From contig NZ_JAAKEG010000004.1 of assembly GCF_011039075.1 (NCBI RefSeq), positions 124,001-188,000 on the forward strand: 64,000 nt of DNA, written 5' to 3'. This DNA is from Adlercreutzia sp. ZJ304. Its GTDB lineage: Bacteria; Actinomycetota; Coriobacteriia; Coriobacteriales; Eggerthellaceae. The first letter of the stretch is position 1; each line of letters starts with the position of its first letter. A program made the translations under genes and the position numbers. This document shows positions 1-8,572 of the stretch, in pieces. The notes under the pieces are model-generated. The model made no database searches and was not told the DNA's origin. It worked only from the letters and a program-made list of their open reading frames with translations.

Positions 1-11
1 AGGAATTTATA

Positions 12-446
12 ATGAGCGACAAATGCCCGGTTTGCCAATCGCAAATTACCCCGAGGGATAACACTTGCCGTGTATGCGGATTTAACCTTATTGGTAAAAC
101 CAGCCGCTTTCAGCCGGTGCCCTCTCAGCCGCTTGAAGCCAACAATAATGAACGCACCGGGCGAGCATCTCTGCGTACTATTCGCGGATTGCAAGTAGGT
201 GTGTCGTATACACTTTCTCAAAGTCTTACATCTATTGGTCGAGATCCGAAATGCACTATATTCTTGAATGATATGACTGTTTCGCGTGCACATGCCACCA
301 TAACTCGTGAAGATGATTGCTATGTTATACGCGACAATGGATCATTTAACGGCGTGTGGGTTAACAATATGAATGTTGAAGCAAAAACACTGCAAGATGG
401 CGATGTGATACAAATCGGGTCATTCGCTTTTGTTTTTGAAAATTAG
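12..446 (+). CDS. zinc-ribbon and FHA domain protein
   Basis: A 144-residue protein with a zinc ribbon at its N-terminus (Cys5, Cys8, Cys19, Cys22), a short linker, and a forkhead-associated domain over about residues 55-143. The FHA core is visible as GRD at 76-78, SRAH at 91-94 and the N-G-S-x-N-G loop at 109-114. FHA domains bind phosphothreonine peptides, so it is probably a cytosolic reader of Ser/Thr kinase signalling; no kinase gene lies in the window. It starts just behind an AGGA ribosome site at the window edge. It is 21 bases ahead of iorA on the same strand, so it may be co-transcribed, but a functional link is not shown. Confidence 0.85.
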   Translation: MSDKCPVCQSQITPRDNTCRVCGFNLIGKTSRFQPVPSQPLEANNNERTGRASLRTIRGLQVGVSYTLSQSLTSIGRDPKCTIFLNDMTVSRAHATITREDDCYVIRDNGSFNGVWVNNMNVEAKTLQDGDVIQIGSFAFVFEN

Positions 447-467
447 TACGGCGGTATTGGAGAGTAT

Positions 468-2201
468 ATGGAACTTCTTTCTGGAAATGAAGCTATCGCA
501 CAAGGCGCTTGGGAGGCGGGGGCAACAATAGGTGCAGCTTACCCGGGTACTCCATCTACTGAGACTATGGAGGCATTTGCGCGAAAACCAAATGTGTACG
601 CTGAATGGTGCACTAATGAAAAAGTGGCTGTAGAAGTTGCATTGGGAGCATCGGCTGCAGGGGCGCGTACATTAGTAACTATGAAGCATGTCGGTGTAAA
701 TGTTGCTGCTGACCCTCTTTTTACAGCTGCATATACCGGTGTTGGTGGCGGTATGGTTGTACTTGCGGCAGACGATCCCGGGATGTATTCATCGCAAAAT
801 GAGCAAGATTCTCATTACTATGCACAGGCGGCTCATATTCCTATGCTAGATCCGTCGGATTCTCAGGAAGCACTTGATTTCACAAAAGAAGCCTACTCTC
901 TTTCTGAGCGCTTTGATGTACCTTTCTTTATTCGTTCTACTGTTCGCATATCTCATACACGCACAACAGTGGAAACGGGTGAGCGTATTTCTGAAAATGA
1001 TATTAAGGGATACGAAAGCGACCCTAGCAAGTGGGTTATGATGCCTGCATTTGCAAAGCCACGTCGCAAAGTGCAACTAGAGAGAATAGATGCGCTGCGT
1101 AAGTGGGCAGACGAATGCAGTTTCAATAAACGAATCGATGGCGTGCAAGCTCTTGGAATAATTTGTTCAGGTGCGGTTTACCAACATGTATTGGAAGCGC
1201 TGCCACAAGCATCTATTCTAAAATTAGGCGTAACATGGCCGCTTCCAGAAAAAACTATTAAGGAATTTGCAGATAAAGTTGACGCACTTTATGTAATAGA
1301 AGAAGCGTCTACTTACTTAACAGATGCCGTAAAAGCATTAGGCGTCAAGGTTAGCAAACCGCCCTATTCAATTTCTTTGGCAGGCGAACTTACGCCCGGT
1401 TTAATAAAAAACGCCTTTAATGGATTAGCATCTATAGATTATTCTAATATTGATGGTCTTCCGGCAAGACCTCCGGCATTGTGCCCGGGATGTCCGCATA
1501 GGCTAGTGTTTCGGGAATTAAAGCGCCTGAAGGCTATAGTTACAGGCGATATAGGATGCTATACACTTGGCGCGCTACCTCCTTTAGCATGTATGGATAC
1601 ATGCGTAGACATGGGGGCTTCTGTTTCCATGGCGCACGGGTTTGAGTTGGCGCTAGGCACCTCTGAGCACAGACCTGTTGTTGCGGTAGTAGGCGATTCC
1701 ACATTTGCGCATTCAGGGCTTAGTTCTCTTATTTCTACTGCATACAATAAGGGTGCAGGTACTGTGTGTATTCTTGACAACAGAACAACTGCGATGACTG
1801 GTCGGCAAGGTAATCCGTTTAATGGGAAGACTCTACAGGATAGACCTAGTCGCGAATTAGACATAGAAGGTATTATATCTGCGCTGGGGATTGATAACGT
1901 AAATCTTGTAGATCCTAACGATATGATGGCTGTCAGAAGTGCATTAAAAGAGGCTACTTCTAATACAGATAGGTTGGATGTAATAATATTTAGAAGCCCT
2001 TGTGTGCTGTTGTCGCGTATCAAGAATAAACCGTATGTAGTAACTAACTGCACTGGATGCGGCGTTTGTCTTACATTGGGTTGTCCCGCTATTGGTAAAC
2101 AGGCTGAAAGCGGGCTTGCTTATATTGATACCGAATTATGCATAGGATGCGGTCAGTGTGCGCAATACTGCCGTTTTGATGCCATTGTGCAGTCAGAATA
2201 G
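468..2201 (+). CDS. iorA: indolepyruvate:ferredoxin oxidoreductase, alpha subunit
   Basis: The large subunit of the thiamine-diphosphate enzyme that oxidatively decarboxylates aryl-2-oxo acids (indolepyruvate, phenylpyruvate, hydroxyphenylpyruvate) to arylacetyl-CoA while reducing ferredoxin. At 577 residues it has normal length. The N-terminal pyruvate-oxidoreductase-like domain carries a PGTPSTE stretch near residue 27, a TPP-binding half covers about 340-510, and a dicluster ferredoxin tail follows. Tail cysteines are C528, C531, C534, C539 and C558, C561, C564, C568, enough for two [4Fe-4S] clusters. A GGAGAG ribosome site precedes the ATG. The beta subunit follows 8 bases later. The role is typical of anaerobic amino-acid catabolism. 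Confidence 0.95.
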   Translation: MELLSGNEAIAQGAWEAGATIGAAYPGTPSTETMEAFARKPNVYAEWCTNEKVAVEVALGASAAGARTLVTMKHVGVNVAADPLFTAAYTGVGGGMVVLAADDPGMYSSQNEQDSHYYAQAAHIPMLDPSDSQEALDFTKEAYSLSERFDVPFFIRSTVRISHTRTTVETGERISENDIKGYESDPSKWVMMPAFAKPRRKVQLERIDALRKWADECSFNKRIDGVQALGIICSGAVYQHVLEALPQASILKLGVTWPLPEKTIKEFADKVDALYVIEEASTYLTDAVKALGVKVSKPPYSISLAGELTPGLIKNAFNGLASIDYSNIDGLPARPPALCPGCPHRLVFRELKRLKAIVTGDIGCYTLGALPPLACMDTCVDMGASVSMAHGFELALGTSEHRPVVAVVGDSTFAHSGLSSLISTAYNKGAGTVCILDNRTTAMTGRQGNPFNGKTLQDRPSRELDIEGIISALGIDNVNLVDPNDMMAVRSALKEATSNTDRLDVIIFRSPCVLLSRIKNKPYVVTNCTGCGVCLTLGCPAIGKQAESGLAYIDTELCIGCGQCAQYCRFDAIVQSE

Positions 2202-2209
2202 AGGTAATA

Positions 2210-2791
2210 ATGTCTACTAAAGTGCTACTTTGTGGTGTTGGTGGTCAAGGAACAATATTGGCTGCGCATGTTCTAGCGCAGACTGCGTTGTGTTGTGATC
2301 AGAATGTTAAAGTTTCAGAAATACACGGCATGGCACAGCGCGGGGGTGCTGTAACTACCGATGTTGCTTTTGGTGAGCATGTTGAATCGATGGTGTGCGA
2401 TTCTGGCTCGGCTGATATCGTTGTATCTTTTGAACTTATTGAAGCTTTGCGTAATCTTCCAATGCTGAAGAATGGCGGAAGAATTATTTCAAATAAAGAA
2501 ATCATTAAACCCGCATCGGTGTTAACGGGAAAAGCTTCTATGCCGCACAATATACAAGAAGAACTTTCAAAAGCTAATGCGTTGCTTGTACCTGCGCACG
2601 ACATAGCGCTAGAGGTTGGCAATGCTAAAACATCGAATATGGTTATGCTCGGTGCGCTTTCTGCGCTATTAGATTTCGATGTGTCTGCTTGGGAGAAAAC
2701 AGTGCAAGATTTTGTGCCACCAAAAACCATCGAAGCTAATATAGCGGCTTTTAGAGCAGGTAGGGCATCTATTGCAGAGAAGGTGATGTAA
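2210..2791 (+). CDS. iorB: indolepyruvate:ferredoxin oxidoreductase, beta subunit
   Basis: The 193-residue gamma-domain-like subunit that pairs with IorA to form the functional enzyme. The N-terminal G-V-G-G-Q-G-T segment (about residues 8-14) and the following H-x-L pattern are typical of the 2-oxoacid oxidoreductase gamma/IorB family, as is the HGMAQRGG segment near residue 40. Its stop codon overlaps the start of the next gene by one base (TAATG), so the two genes are translationally coupled. Confidence 0.94.
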   Translation: MSTKVLLCGVGGQGTILAAHVLAQTALCCDQNVKVSEIHGMAQRGGAVTTDVAFGEHVESMVCDSGSADIVVSFELIEALRNLPMLKNGGRIISNKEIIKPASVLTGKASMPHNIQEELSKANALLVPAHDIALEVGNAKTSNMVMLGALSALLDFDVSAWEKTVQDFVPPKTIEANIAAFRAGRASIAEKVM

Positions 2792-3234
2792 TGACAGTTT
2801 CGCAAATAAGTGTTTTTGCTCAAAGTAAGCCGGGGCATTTGGCGCGAGTGCTTAATGTTTTTGAGGCAGCTGGTGCTAATGTTCGTGGATTTGCAGTATC
2901 TGATACAGGAGAATTTGGCATAACGCGCTTTATTTTAGATAGACCAGATATCGCCTGCGATGCGCTTAAACGCGAAGGGTTTGCCTATATCGAAACACAA
3001 GTTCTCTGCTTAAAACTTGAAGATAGACCGGGTGAATTAGCGCGCGTTATAAGTCTTTTGGCAGAGCGCAATGAAAACGTTTTGTATAGCTATTCCATGA
3101 TTTCTACTTATATTATTCTGGCTACAGATAATATAGAAGAGACGAAAGAAATACTGAAAGACGCAGGTCTTAGAATTATTACGCAAGCCGATATAGAAAA
3201 AGCAAATGCCATACATGCAGGAAACGAGGATTGA
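2791..3234 (+). CDS. tandem ACT domain protein
   Basis: A 147-residue protein made of two ACT domains (about residues 4-70 and 72-140). The paired phrases QSKPGHLARVLNVFEAAG and EDRPGELARVISLLAE are the classic beta-alpha start of ACT modules, which bind amino acids and give allosteric control. Being wedged between iorB and an aryl-CoA ligase-like gene, it probably senses an aromatic or branched amino acid and regulates the neighbouring enzymes. That role is inference from position. There is no separate catalytic domain. Confidence 0.85.
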   Translation: MTVSQISVFAQSKPGHLARVLNVFEAAGANVRGFAVSDTGEFGITRFILDRPDIACDALKREGFAYIETQVLCLKLEDRPGELARVISLLAERNENVLYSYSMISTYIILATDNIEETKEILKDAGLRIITQADIEKANAIHAGNED

Positions 3235-3237
3235 GCG

Positions 3238-4635
3238 ATGCCAACAAGCAGTACAAACGAATTAAGCAGTAAAGGTGTATCGCAAAAGCAAGCTTTATTT
3301 GAAGCAATTAAGCAAAAAGATTTTGCTTCGTTTCCTATTTTTGATCGCAGTATAGAATGCATGCCGCGCAAGCAATTACGAGAACTCCAACTTAAAAAGT
3401 TGCAAGATCAGGTGGCATATACCTATCAAAATGTTGCATACTATCGCGATTTAATGGATAAAAGTGGGGTATCTCCTGCCGACATAAAAACTCTTGACGA
3501 TGTTCGTAAGCTTCCTTTTACCGACAAAACTGCCCTGCGCGATACGTATCCTTATGGGTTATTCGCGGTTAATATTGATGAGATTATTGAAATCCATGCA
3601 TCTTCTGGCACTACAGGTAAGCCGATAGTGGTCGGATACACTCGTGAAGACATGCAAGTTTGGAGTGATTGCATAGCCCGACTTGTGCAAATGGCGGGAG
3701 TTGTTCCCGGCGATATTGCGCAGATGGCTTTCGGGTACGGCATGTTTACGGGAGGATTTGGTCTGCATTACGGTTTACAAAAACTGGGATGCGCAATGAT
3801 TCCGGCTGGCTCTGGCAATACCGAGCGCCATATCAACATGATAAACGACTATGGCACCACGGTTTTAATTGCCACACCTTCGTATGCTATGCATATTTGC
3901 GAAGTAGGGGAGAAGATGGGGTTTGACTGGGAAAAATCTTCTCTTCGAATTGGTCTTTTTGGAGGGGAACCATGCCCTCCTGCTCTAAAAGCAGAAATTG
4001 AAAGCCGGATGCATATTGTATGCACCGATAATTATGGTTTAACGGAAGTTATGGGTCCCGGTGTTTCTGGTGAATGTTTAGCGAACAGATTCCAGCAGCA
4101 TATTGCCGAAGATCATTTCTTATGGGAGGTTGTGGACCCGCAAACTGGCGAACCTGTATCTGAGGGCGAAGAAGGCGAACTTGTTTTGACACCCTTAGAT
4201 AAACGGGGGATTCCTGTGCTTCGCTACAGAACGCACGATTTGACACGTGTTACTTGCGAGGAGTGTGAATGCGGTAGAACTCATGCGCGAATGGACAAGG
4301 TTCGTTCACGCTGTGATGATATGCTAATTATTCGCGGAACGAATGTCTTCCCAAGCCAAATAGAGGATGTACTTGCCGGAATAGAAGAGGTAACACCGCA
4401 TTACCACATTATTGTTGAAACTGTTAATGGTATGGATTCACTTACTGTAGAGACAGAAGTACGCCCTGACAAAATGACTGATTCCTTTGAAAAAATGGAT
4501 GCTATGCGCCGTCGAATTGCCGAAAAACTAAAAGGTACGCTTTTGGTCGGTGTTAATGTTCGACTGGTAGAGCCGGGCGGAATTGAACGCACGATGGGTA
4601 AAGCTAAACATATAGACGATTTGCGCAATGCTTGA
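3238..4635 (+). CDS. phenylacetate-CoA ligase family protein
   Basis: A 465-residue adenylate-forming enzyme of the PaaK type, which activates aryl acids with ATP and CoA (aryl-CoA plus AMP and PPi). The phosphate-binding loop SSGTTGKP is at about residues 122-129 and the NYGLTE signature is near 266. A zinc-type cysteine run (TCEECECGRTHAR) lies near 340 and the PaaK C-terminal lid domain follows. With iorAB it forms the arylpyruvate to arylacetyl-CoA to arylacetate route. Whether it makes or consumes arylacetyl-CoA cannot be read from sequence. paaK is the family symbol, but the substrate is not certain, so none is assigned. Confidence 0.88.
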   Translation: MPTSSTNELSSKGVSQKQALFEAIKQKDFASFPIFDRSIECMPRKQLRELQLKKLQDQVAYTYQNVAYYRDLMDKSGVSPADIKTLDDVRKLPFTDKTALRDTYPYGLFAVNIDEIIEIHASSGTTGKPIVVGYTREDMQVWSDCIARLVQMAGVVPGDIAQMAFGYGMFTGGFGLHYGLQKLGCAMIPAGSGNTERHINMINDYGTTVLIATPSYAMHICEVGEKMGFDWEKSSLRIGLFGGEPCPPALKAEIESRMHIVCTDNYGLTEVMGPGVSGECLANRFQQHIAEDHFLWEVVDPQTGEPVSEGEEGELVLTPLDKRGIPVLRYRTHDLTRVTCEECECGRTHARMDKVRSRCDDMLIIRGTNVFPSQIEDVLAGIEEVTPHYHIIVETVNGMDSLTVETEVRPDKMTDSFEKMDAMRRRIAEKLKGTLLVGVNVRLVEPGGIERTMGKAKHIDDLRNA

Positions 4636-5600
4636 TGAATAGTTGTGGTGTCTCATTTACGGGTAAACGTGTAGTTGGTCGGTTCGCACCTTCCCCTACA
4701 GGCAGGATGCATGCAGGCAATATTTTTGCTTACTTAATGGCATGGCTTGCTGCTAAAAGCCGTGGGGGAGATGTTTTATTGCGTATTGAAGATATTGACG
4801 AGTCTAGATCGCGCGCAGAATATGCCGACGCAATAATGCGCGATCTAGAATCTTTAGGCTTGTATTGGGATGGGGCTCCCGTATATCAAAGTTCTCGCAA
4901 ACAGTTTTATCGCGATACTCTAAATGAGCTGACAGCTTCTGATAATACCTATGAATGTTTCTGTACAAGAGCAGAGGCAAATATACAATCGGCTCCACAT
5001 TCAGGAGAAGAGAGCGGATATAAAGGTACTTGCAGGCATCTTAGCGAAACTGAACGCAAAAAACGAATATTAGAGGCATCTGCGCATGATAGAAAGCCAT
5101 CACTTAGATGCAGGGTAGTAGATTCGCGTATTTGCTTTGTCGATATATTTCAGGGCGAACAAGCAGGAACCCTACAAGCTGGATACGATGATTTTATACT
5201 GCGTAGAAGCGATAATTTATTTGCGTATCAATTGGCTGTTATAGTTGACGATGCGCAGTTTGGTATAAATTGTGTTGTTCGTGGCTACGATCTTTTAACA
5301 TCTACAAAAAGACAAATATATCTACAAAGTTTACTTGGCTATGAAAAACCTACATATGGACATGTGCCATTACTTGTTAATGAAGATGGAAGACGCTTAT
5401 CAAAGCGCGATAAAGATGCTTCGCTAGATTGTATGATTGATACTTACAAATCGACTGAAGCAGTTTTAGGTCATATCGCGTATATTGCAGGCATTACAGA
5501 ATATGACGAACCAACTACGCCTGAACAACTGCTAAGCTGTTATAACGAGCATGAATTGGGTAAGCATTTCAAAGAATGCCCCAATATTATTTACAGCTAA
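4635..5600 (+). CDS. gluQ: glutamyl-Q tRNA(Asp) synthetase
   Basis: A truncated GluRS paralogue that attaches glutamate to queuosine in tRNA(Asp) instead of charging a tRNA 3' end. The 321-residue length equals the catalytic domain alone, with no anticodon-binding domain. The HIGH-like motif is MHAGN (about residues 28-32) and the KMSKS-like motif is LSKRD (near 255). The family's zinc site is suggested by CFC near 107-110 and the Y-K-G-T-C segment about 20 residues on. The ATG chosen at 4635 overlaps the previous stop (TGATG). No Shine-Dalgarno is visible, so it probably relies on coupling. Confidence 0.88.
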   Translation: MNSCGVSFTGKRVVGRFAPSPTGRMHAGNIFAYLMAWLAAKSRGGDVLLRIEDIDESRSRAEYADAIMRDLESLGLYWDGAPVYQSSRKQFYRDTLNELTASDNTYECFCTRAEANIQSAPHSGEESGYKGTCRHLSETERKKRILEASAHDRKPSLRCRVVDSRICFVDIFQGEQAGTLQAGYDDFILRRSDNLFAYQLAVIVDDAQFGINCVVRGYDLLTSTKRQIYLQSLLGYEKPTYGHVPLLVNEDGRRLSKRDKDASLDCMIDTYKSTEAVLGHIAYIAGITEYDEPTTPEQLLSCYNEHELGKHFKECPNIIYS

Positions 5601-5618
5601 TGCTTAAAGGATTAGCTG
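5594..5618. terminator. possible bidirectional hairpin between gluQ and menA
   Basis: CAGCTAAT (5594-5601) and ATTAGCTG (5611-5618) form a perfect 8-base-pair stem with a 9-base loop. It spans the convergent ends of gluQ and menA, which are only 3 bases apart. No clear T-run follows on the plus strand. On the minus strand the flank is AT-rich. It may be a weak terminator. Confidence 0.4.
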
Positions 5619-6536
5619 AACATTTGAAGCAAATACTGCAACAGCATAAAAAGCGCCTAGCACAATATTCATGTTGCATACAGCTGCCATAGCTCCTACG
5701 CGAACCTTAGGTCCTAATGGACTAATGAACATTTTTGAAACTATTGGATAAAGAGCCAACAGCATGAATGGTAAAACAATAGTTCCCGAAGGAAACCAAA
5801 TACCCACAATTAGTACTGTTGATATAACAGATATTGCGATTAGGGTTTTATAAAGAGTGCGCGCACGTAAGCGTCCAAGCATTACGGGAAGGGTTTTTCT
5901 TCCAGCTGATATATCTTTTTCTATGTCGCAGGTATTATTTGTCATCATAATAAGACCGATGTTGATAATAAGCGGAATAGACCAAACCAGTATCATCCAA
6001 TTAAGACTATCGGTAAGCACATAAAACGAAGCAAGGGGAATTAAACCACCCATTGTAATACCGCTTATTGCTTCTCCAATTGGCAGGTAAGATATGGGTG
6101 TTTTTCCACCCGAATAAACAACGACAATAAAAGCGCCCACAATAGCAATGACAAGTGGAATCCATCCAGATGATACGATGCAATATATACCTAAAAGAAA
6201 TGCGACTATAAGAAAGGCTATTGCTAAAGCGAGTGCACTTTTAGGGTTGATATTGTTGTATACCAATACAGCATCGCTTTCTTCAACATTGTCGTTTTTT
6301 GAATCTGCACCTTTTACAAAATCAAAGTAATCATTGAATGTATTAACTGATGATTGCATTAATACAACAGCAATCAATAGGGCAATTGTTAGTGAAACTG
6401 ACAGAAAACCTTGCATTGAGTATGCAAACGCAATGCTTAGAAGTGCGGGCATAATAGAAGCTGCCCAAGTGTGTGGTGCCGCCAGCAATAATGCATCTTT
6501 TGGATGCAGATGTCTTTTATCGTTACTTAGAGCCAT
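5604..6536 (-). CDS. menA: UbiA-family prenyltransferase, probable MenA
   Basis: An integral membrane protein of 310 residues with about eight to nine hydrophobic helices. It should transfer a polyprenyl chain to 1,4-dihydroxy-2-naphthoate in menaquinone synthesis. The first Asp-rich motif NTFNDYFDF lies at residues 65-73. The second, with CDIEKD followed by GRKTLPVMLG, lies near 200-220; both bind the Mg-diphosphate. Other UbiA enzymes share these motifs, so the acceptor is inferred. The rest of the menaquinone pathway is not in this window. A lipoprotein gene lies just upstream (gap 4 bases). Confidence 0.82.
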   Translation of the reverse strand: MALSNDKRHLHPKDALLLAAPHTWAASIMPALLSIAFAYSMQGFLSVSLTIALLIAVVLMQSSVNTFNDYFDFVKGADSKNDNVEESDAVLVYNNINPKSALALAIAFLIVAFLLGIYCIVSSGWIPLVIAIVGAFIVVVYSGGKTPISYLPIGEAISGITMGGLIPLASFYVLTDSLNWMILVWSIPLIINIGLIMMTNNTCDIEKDISAGRKTLPVMLGRLRARTLYKTLIAISVISTVLIVGIWFPSGTIVLPFMLLALYPIVSKMFISPLGPKVRVGAMAAVCNMNIVLGAFYAVAVFASNVQLIL

Positions 6537-6540
6537 ATCA

Positions 6541-7104
6541 TCAATTCGACATTAGCGCTGCTGCAATATCTTCAGAAGCGTTAGAAACGGGTTCCCATAC
6601 ATTATCTACTTTTTCAAAAGATATTTCGATGGGTTCGGTTTGCCTTACTTCTACATCTTTAAGTGTATCTAAAATTGTTTTACCGAATGCTTTGTCAAGT
6701 TCATCTGTAGACATTTTAGCTATTGATGCATCAGCTTTCATAGCATCCGTTGCTTCTTGTAAAGCTTTTTCATATTCGGTGAAACTTTTACATGTAAGTA
6801 CAACTGTTGCAACCGCATTGTCGCCATCAACAGCTACATTTTGAACTAAATAATCGAAATCATCAAAGTATGCCGCCATGAAATCGTGCTCAGAAACACC
6901 GTATTGCGCAAGGGAGTCAATATCCATTCGGGAAGCAAAATTTGCTGTTTCAGAACTATCTATATTTTTATAGCCGTCTAAGCGGTTTGAGATGGATTGT
7001 TCTATTGCCTCTTCATCGGTTTGATATGAACAACCTACCAATAGAAATGCGAACATGGCAAAACAAGTTACGCATAAGATGAGTCTAGAAATTCTGTTTA
7101 CCAT
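6541..7104 (-). CDS. predicted lipoprotein of unknown function
   Basis: A 187-residue secreted lipoprotein. Residues 1-24 form a signal peptide ending in the lipobox L-V-G-C, with Cys25 as the lipidation site. The mature part is soluble, mixed alpha/beta and acidic. The segments EEAIEQSISNRLDGYKN and VDGDNAVATVVLTCKSF resemble the NTF2/DUF5105-like lipoproteins of Gram-positive bacteria, but that assignment is only an impression. It precedes menA on the same strand with a 4-base gap. A divergent promoter region of 119 bases separates it from the next plus-strand gene. Confidence 0.75.
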   Translation of the reverse strand: MVNRISRLILCVTCFAMFAFLLVGCSYQTDEEAIEQSISNRLDGYKNIDSSETANFASRMDIDSLAQYGVSEHDFMAAYFDDFDYLVQNVAVDGDNAVATVVLTCKSFTEYEKALQEATDAMKADASIAKMSTDELDKAFGKTILDTLKDVEVRQTEPIEISFEKVDNVWEPVSNASEDIAAALMSN

Positions 7105-7181
7105 AAAATGCTCCTATAGAATTGCTTACTAAAAAGATACGCGATTGTGCGAAGACTGTCCATAAAACAAATTATGGTAGT

Positions 7182-7187
7182 TATAAT
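7182..7187 (+). promoter_or_regulatory. -10 box of the 7224 gene
   Basis: A perfect TATAAT lies 36 bases before the ATG at 7224. No good -35 is seen at 16-18 bases. TGTCCA at 7157-7162 would give a 19-base spacer, so only the -10 is claimed. Confidence 0.45.
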
Positions 7188-7223
7188 CAAAGAAAATGCT
7201 ACTGATATGTTTAGGAATCTTAA

Positions 7224-7613
7224 ATGAAAAAACTTGCAGGGGAGCTGTCAAAAGTAATAAGTAATTTAGATGGCGATGCCGGTAAATTCATGCGTATTGC
7301 GCGTAATAACGATTGCTATAAGCAAGCGGTTAATACTATATGGAATGAAAATGCTGCATGTTTAATTCTGGAAAACACCAATGCTGTTTATATACGTGAA
7401 GACCCAGCGCCCCGAAAGGGACCGGATAAAGATAAACCGTACATAGTCTGTGAAGTTTGCAGTCAAGATTCTATGGTGCGTTCAGAATTAGATACACACA
7501 GAGAGTTGTTGCATCTTGAATTGCGTAAACTTGGCTTAAATTTTGAAGAGTTGCGAATAAAGCCGTCGCGTGGGGCAATGCGATCGCGCCATCCGTTCAA
7601 GGCGAAAGATTAG
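7224..7613 (+). CDS. small protein, possible DUF721/DciA-like
   Basis: A 129-residue soluble protein in a single-gene unit. The pattern NTIWNENAA followed by a basic, proline-rich loop, then a beta stretch (PYIVCEVCSQDSMVRSEL) and a helix with LLHLELRKLGLNFEELRIK, resembles the DUF721 fold. That fold includes the DciA replicative helicase loader. The match is by eye and only partial. DciA is usually beside dnaN/recF/gyrB, which is not the case here, so it may be a paralogue. It has an AGGAA ribosome site and its own TATAAT. It ends convergent with a membrane protein gene, 78 bases apart, with no strong hairpin between them. Confidence 0.6.
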   Translation: MKKLAGELSKVISNLDGDAGKFMRIARNNDCYKQAVNTIWNENAACLILENTNAVYIREDPAPRKGPDKDKPYIVCEVCSQDSMVRSELDTHRELLHLELRKLGLNFEELRIKPSRGAMRSRHPFKAKD

Positions 7614-7691
7614 CTTATCAGAGGCATTAAGCAGGATATTAATTAAGTTTACATAACATTTATTATCAGCCATTTATACAAATAGGAAAGA

Positions 7692-8111
7692 CTAGTCCCA
7701 CACAGAATTAGAGCCAGAAGAAGTTGATGCGCTTGAGAAATTCATTGCCTCTGTAAGCTTAGTAATATCACCGCTTTGCAGAAATTCAATAAACGCTGGC
7801 AATATGATAATTATAGAAATTGCGTTCAACACAATTGAAACAATACTTACCGAGATGCCAATTATCGCTTGACGTTTCAAATTATTTGCAATGGCACTAG
7901 GTTCAGATAATTTTTCTATAGCAGCACGTATTTTGCTAAGAGCCACTATGCCACAAATTAACGCCACGATACCTAGTGGTAAACCGCCGATAACTAACGA
8001 TACAGGAGATGCAATAATTGTAATTGTTACCAGTGTTTGAGCTGATGCTAATTGGTGGTTTGCAAAAGCTCTTGATTCATCATCTGGTGTGTTGCTGTAT
8101 TCCTGCTGCAT
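7692..8111 (-). CDS. two-helix membrane protein, DUF4190-like
   Basis: A 139-residue protein with two hydrophobic regions. The first, about residues 28-58, is rich in Gly/Pro/Ile (GGLPLGIVALICGIVALSKI) and the second is about 82-112. This Gly-rich first hairpin is typical of the DUF4190 family of small actinobacterial and firmicute membrane proteins. The C-terminal tail is Ser-rich. Function is unknown. It follows dut on the same strand with a 17-base gap and could share its transcript. Confidence 0.65.
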   Translation of the reverse strand: MQQEYSNTPDDESRAFANHQLASAQTLVTITIIASPVSLVIGGLPLGIVALICGIVALSKIRAAIEKLSEPSAIANNLKRQAIIGISVSIVSIVLNAISIIIILPAFIEFLQSGDITKLTEAMNFSSASTSSGSNSVWD

Positions 8112-8128
8112 ATTTTCACCTGCTATGC

Positions 8129-8572
8129 TTAGTTTAGTCCGCTGCTTCCAAACCCGCCAAAACCACGTTCAGTATCTTCCAGCTCGTCAACATGAATTAA
8201 GTTAACATTTGGTGTTTCAATTATCACCAGTTGAGCTATTCGCATGCCCACATCAATTGTGTAAGCCGCATTAGCGTCTAAGTTCTGTAGCGACACCATC
8301 ATCTCGCCGCGATAGCCACTATCAATAAGTCCCGGGCTATTGGGCACCGTAATACCATGCTTTGTGGCGAGTCCACTTCTAGGAAGTACCAATCCCGCAT
8401 ATCCTTCAGGAATAGCAATGGAAAACCCACAAGGAACAATAGCGCGCTCAAAGGGCTGCAATACTACATCTATAGCAGATCTAAGATCTAACCCTGCATC
8501 CCCAATATGAGCGTATGTGGGAGCCTCAATATTGTTGCGAAGTAGCTTAATCCGAATATCAAGTTGCTTCAT
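8129..8572 (-). CDS. dut: deoxyuridine 5'-triphosphate nucleotidohydrolase
   Basis: Trimeric dUTPase, 147 residues, which hydrolyses dUTP to dUMP and PPi to keep uracil out of DNA and feed dTMP synthesis. All five family motifs are present: AGLDLRS (26-32), PRSGLA (64-69), GLIDSGYRGE (81-90, with the catalytic Asp84), RIAQLVI (111-117) and the Gly-rich C-terminal arm RGFGGFGSSG (136-145). Its ATG directly abuts the nrdR stop codon (TAAATG), which links dNTP-pool genes in one operon. Confidence 0.96.
   Translation of the reverse strand: MKQLDIRIKLLRNNIEAPTYAHIGDAGLDLRSAIDVVLQPFERAIVPCGFSIAIPEGYAGLVLPRSGLATKHGITVPNSPGLIDSGYRGEMMVSLQNLDANAAYTIDVGMRIAQLVIIETPNVNLIHVDELEDTERGFGGFGSSGLN

Noticed and set aside
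1559-2053. A 164-codon minus-strand frame opposite iorA
   Set aside because: Covers the TPP domain of iorA in antisense; no ribosome site and no recognisable domain.
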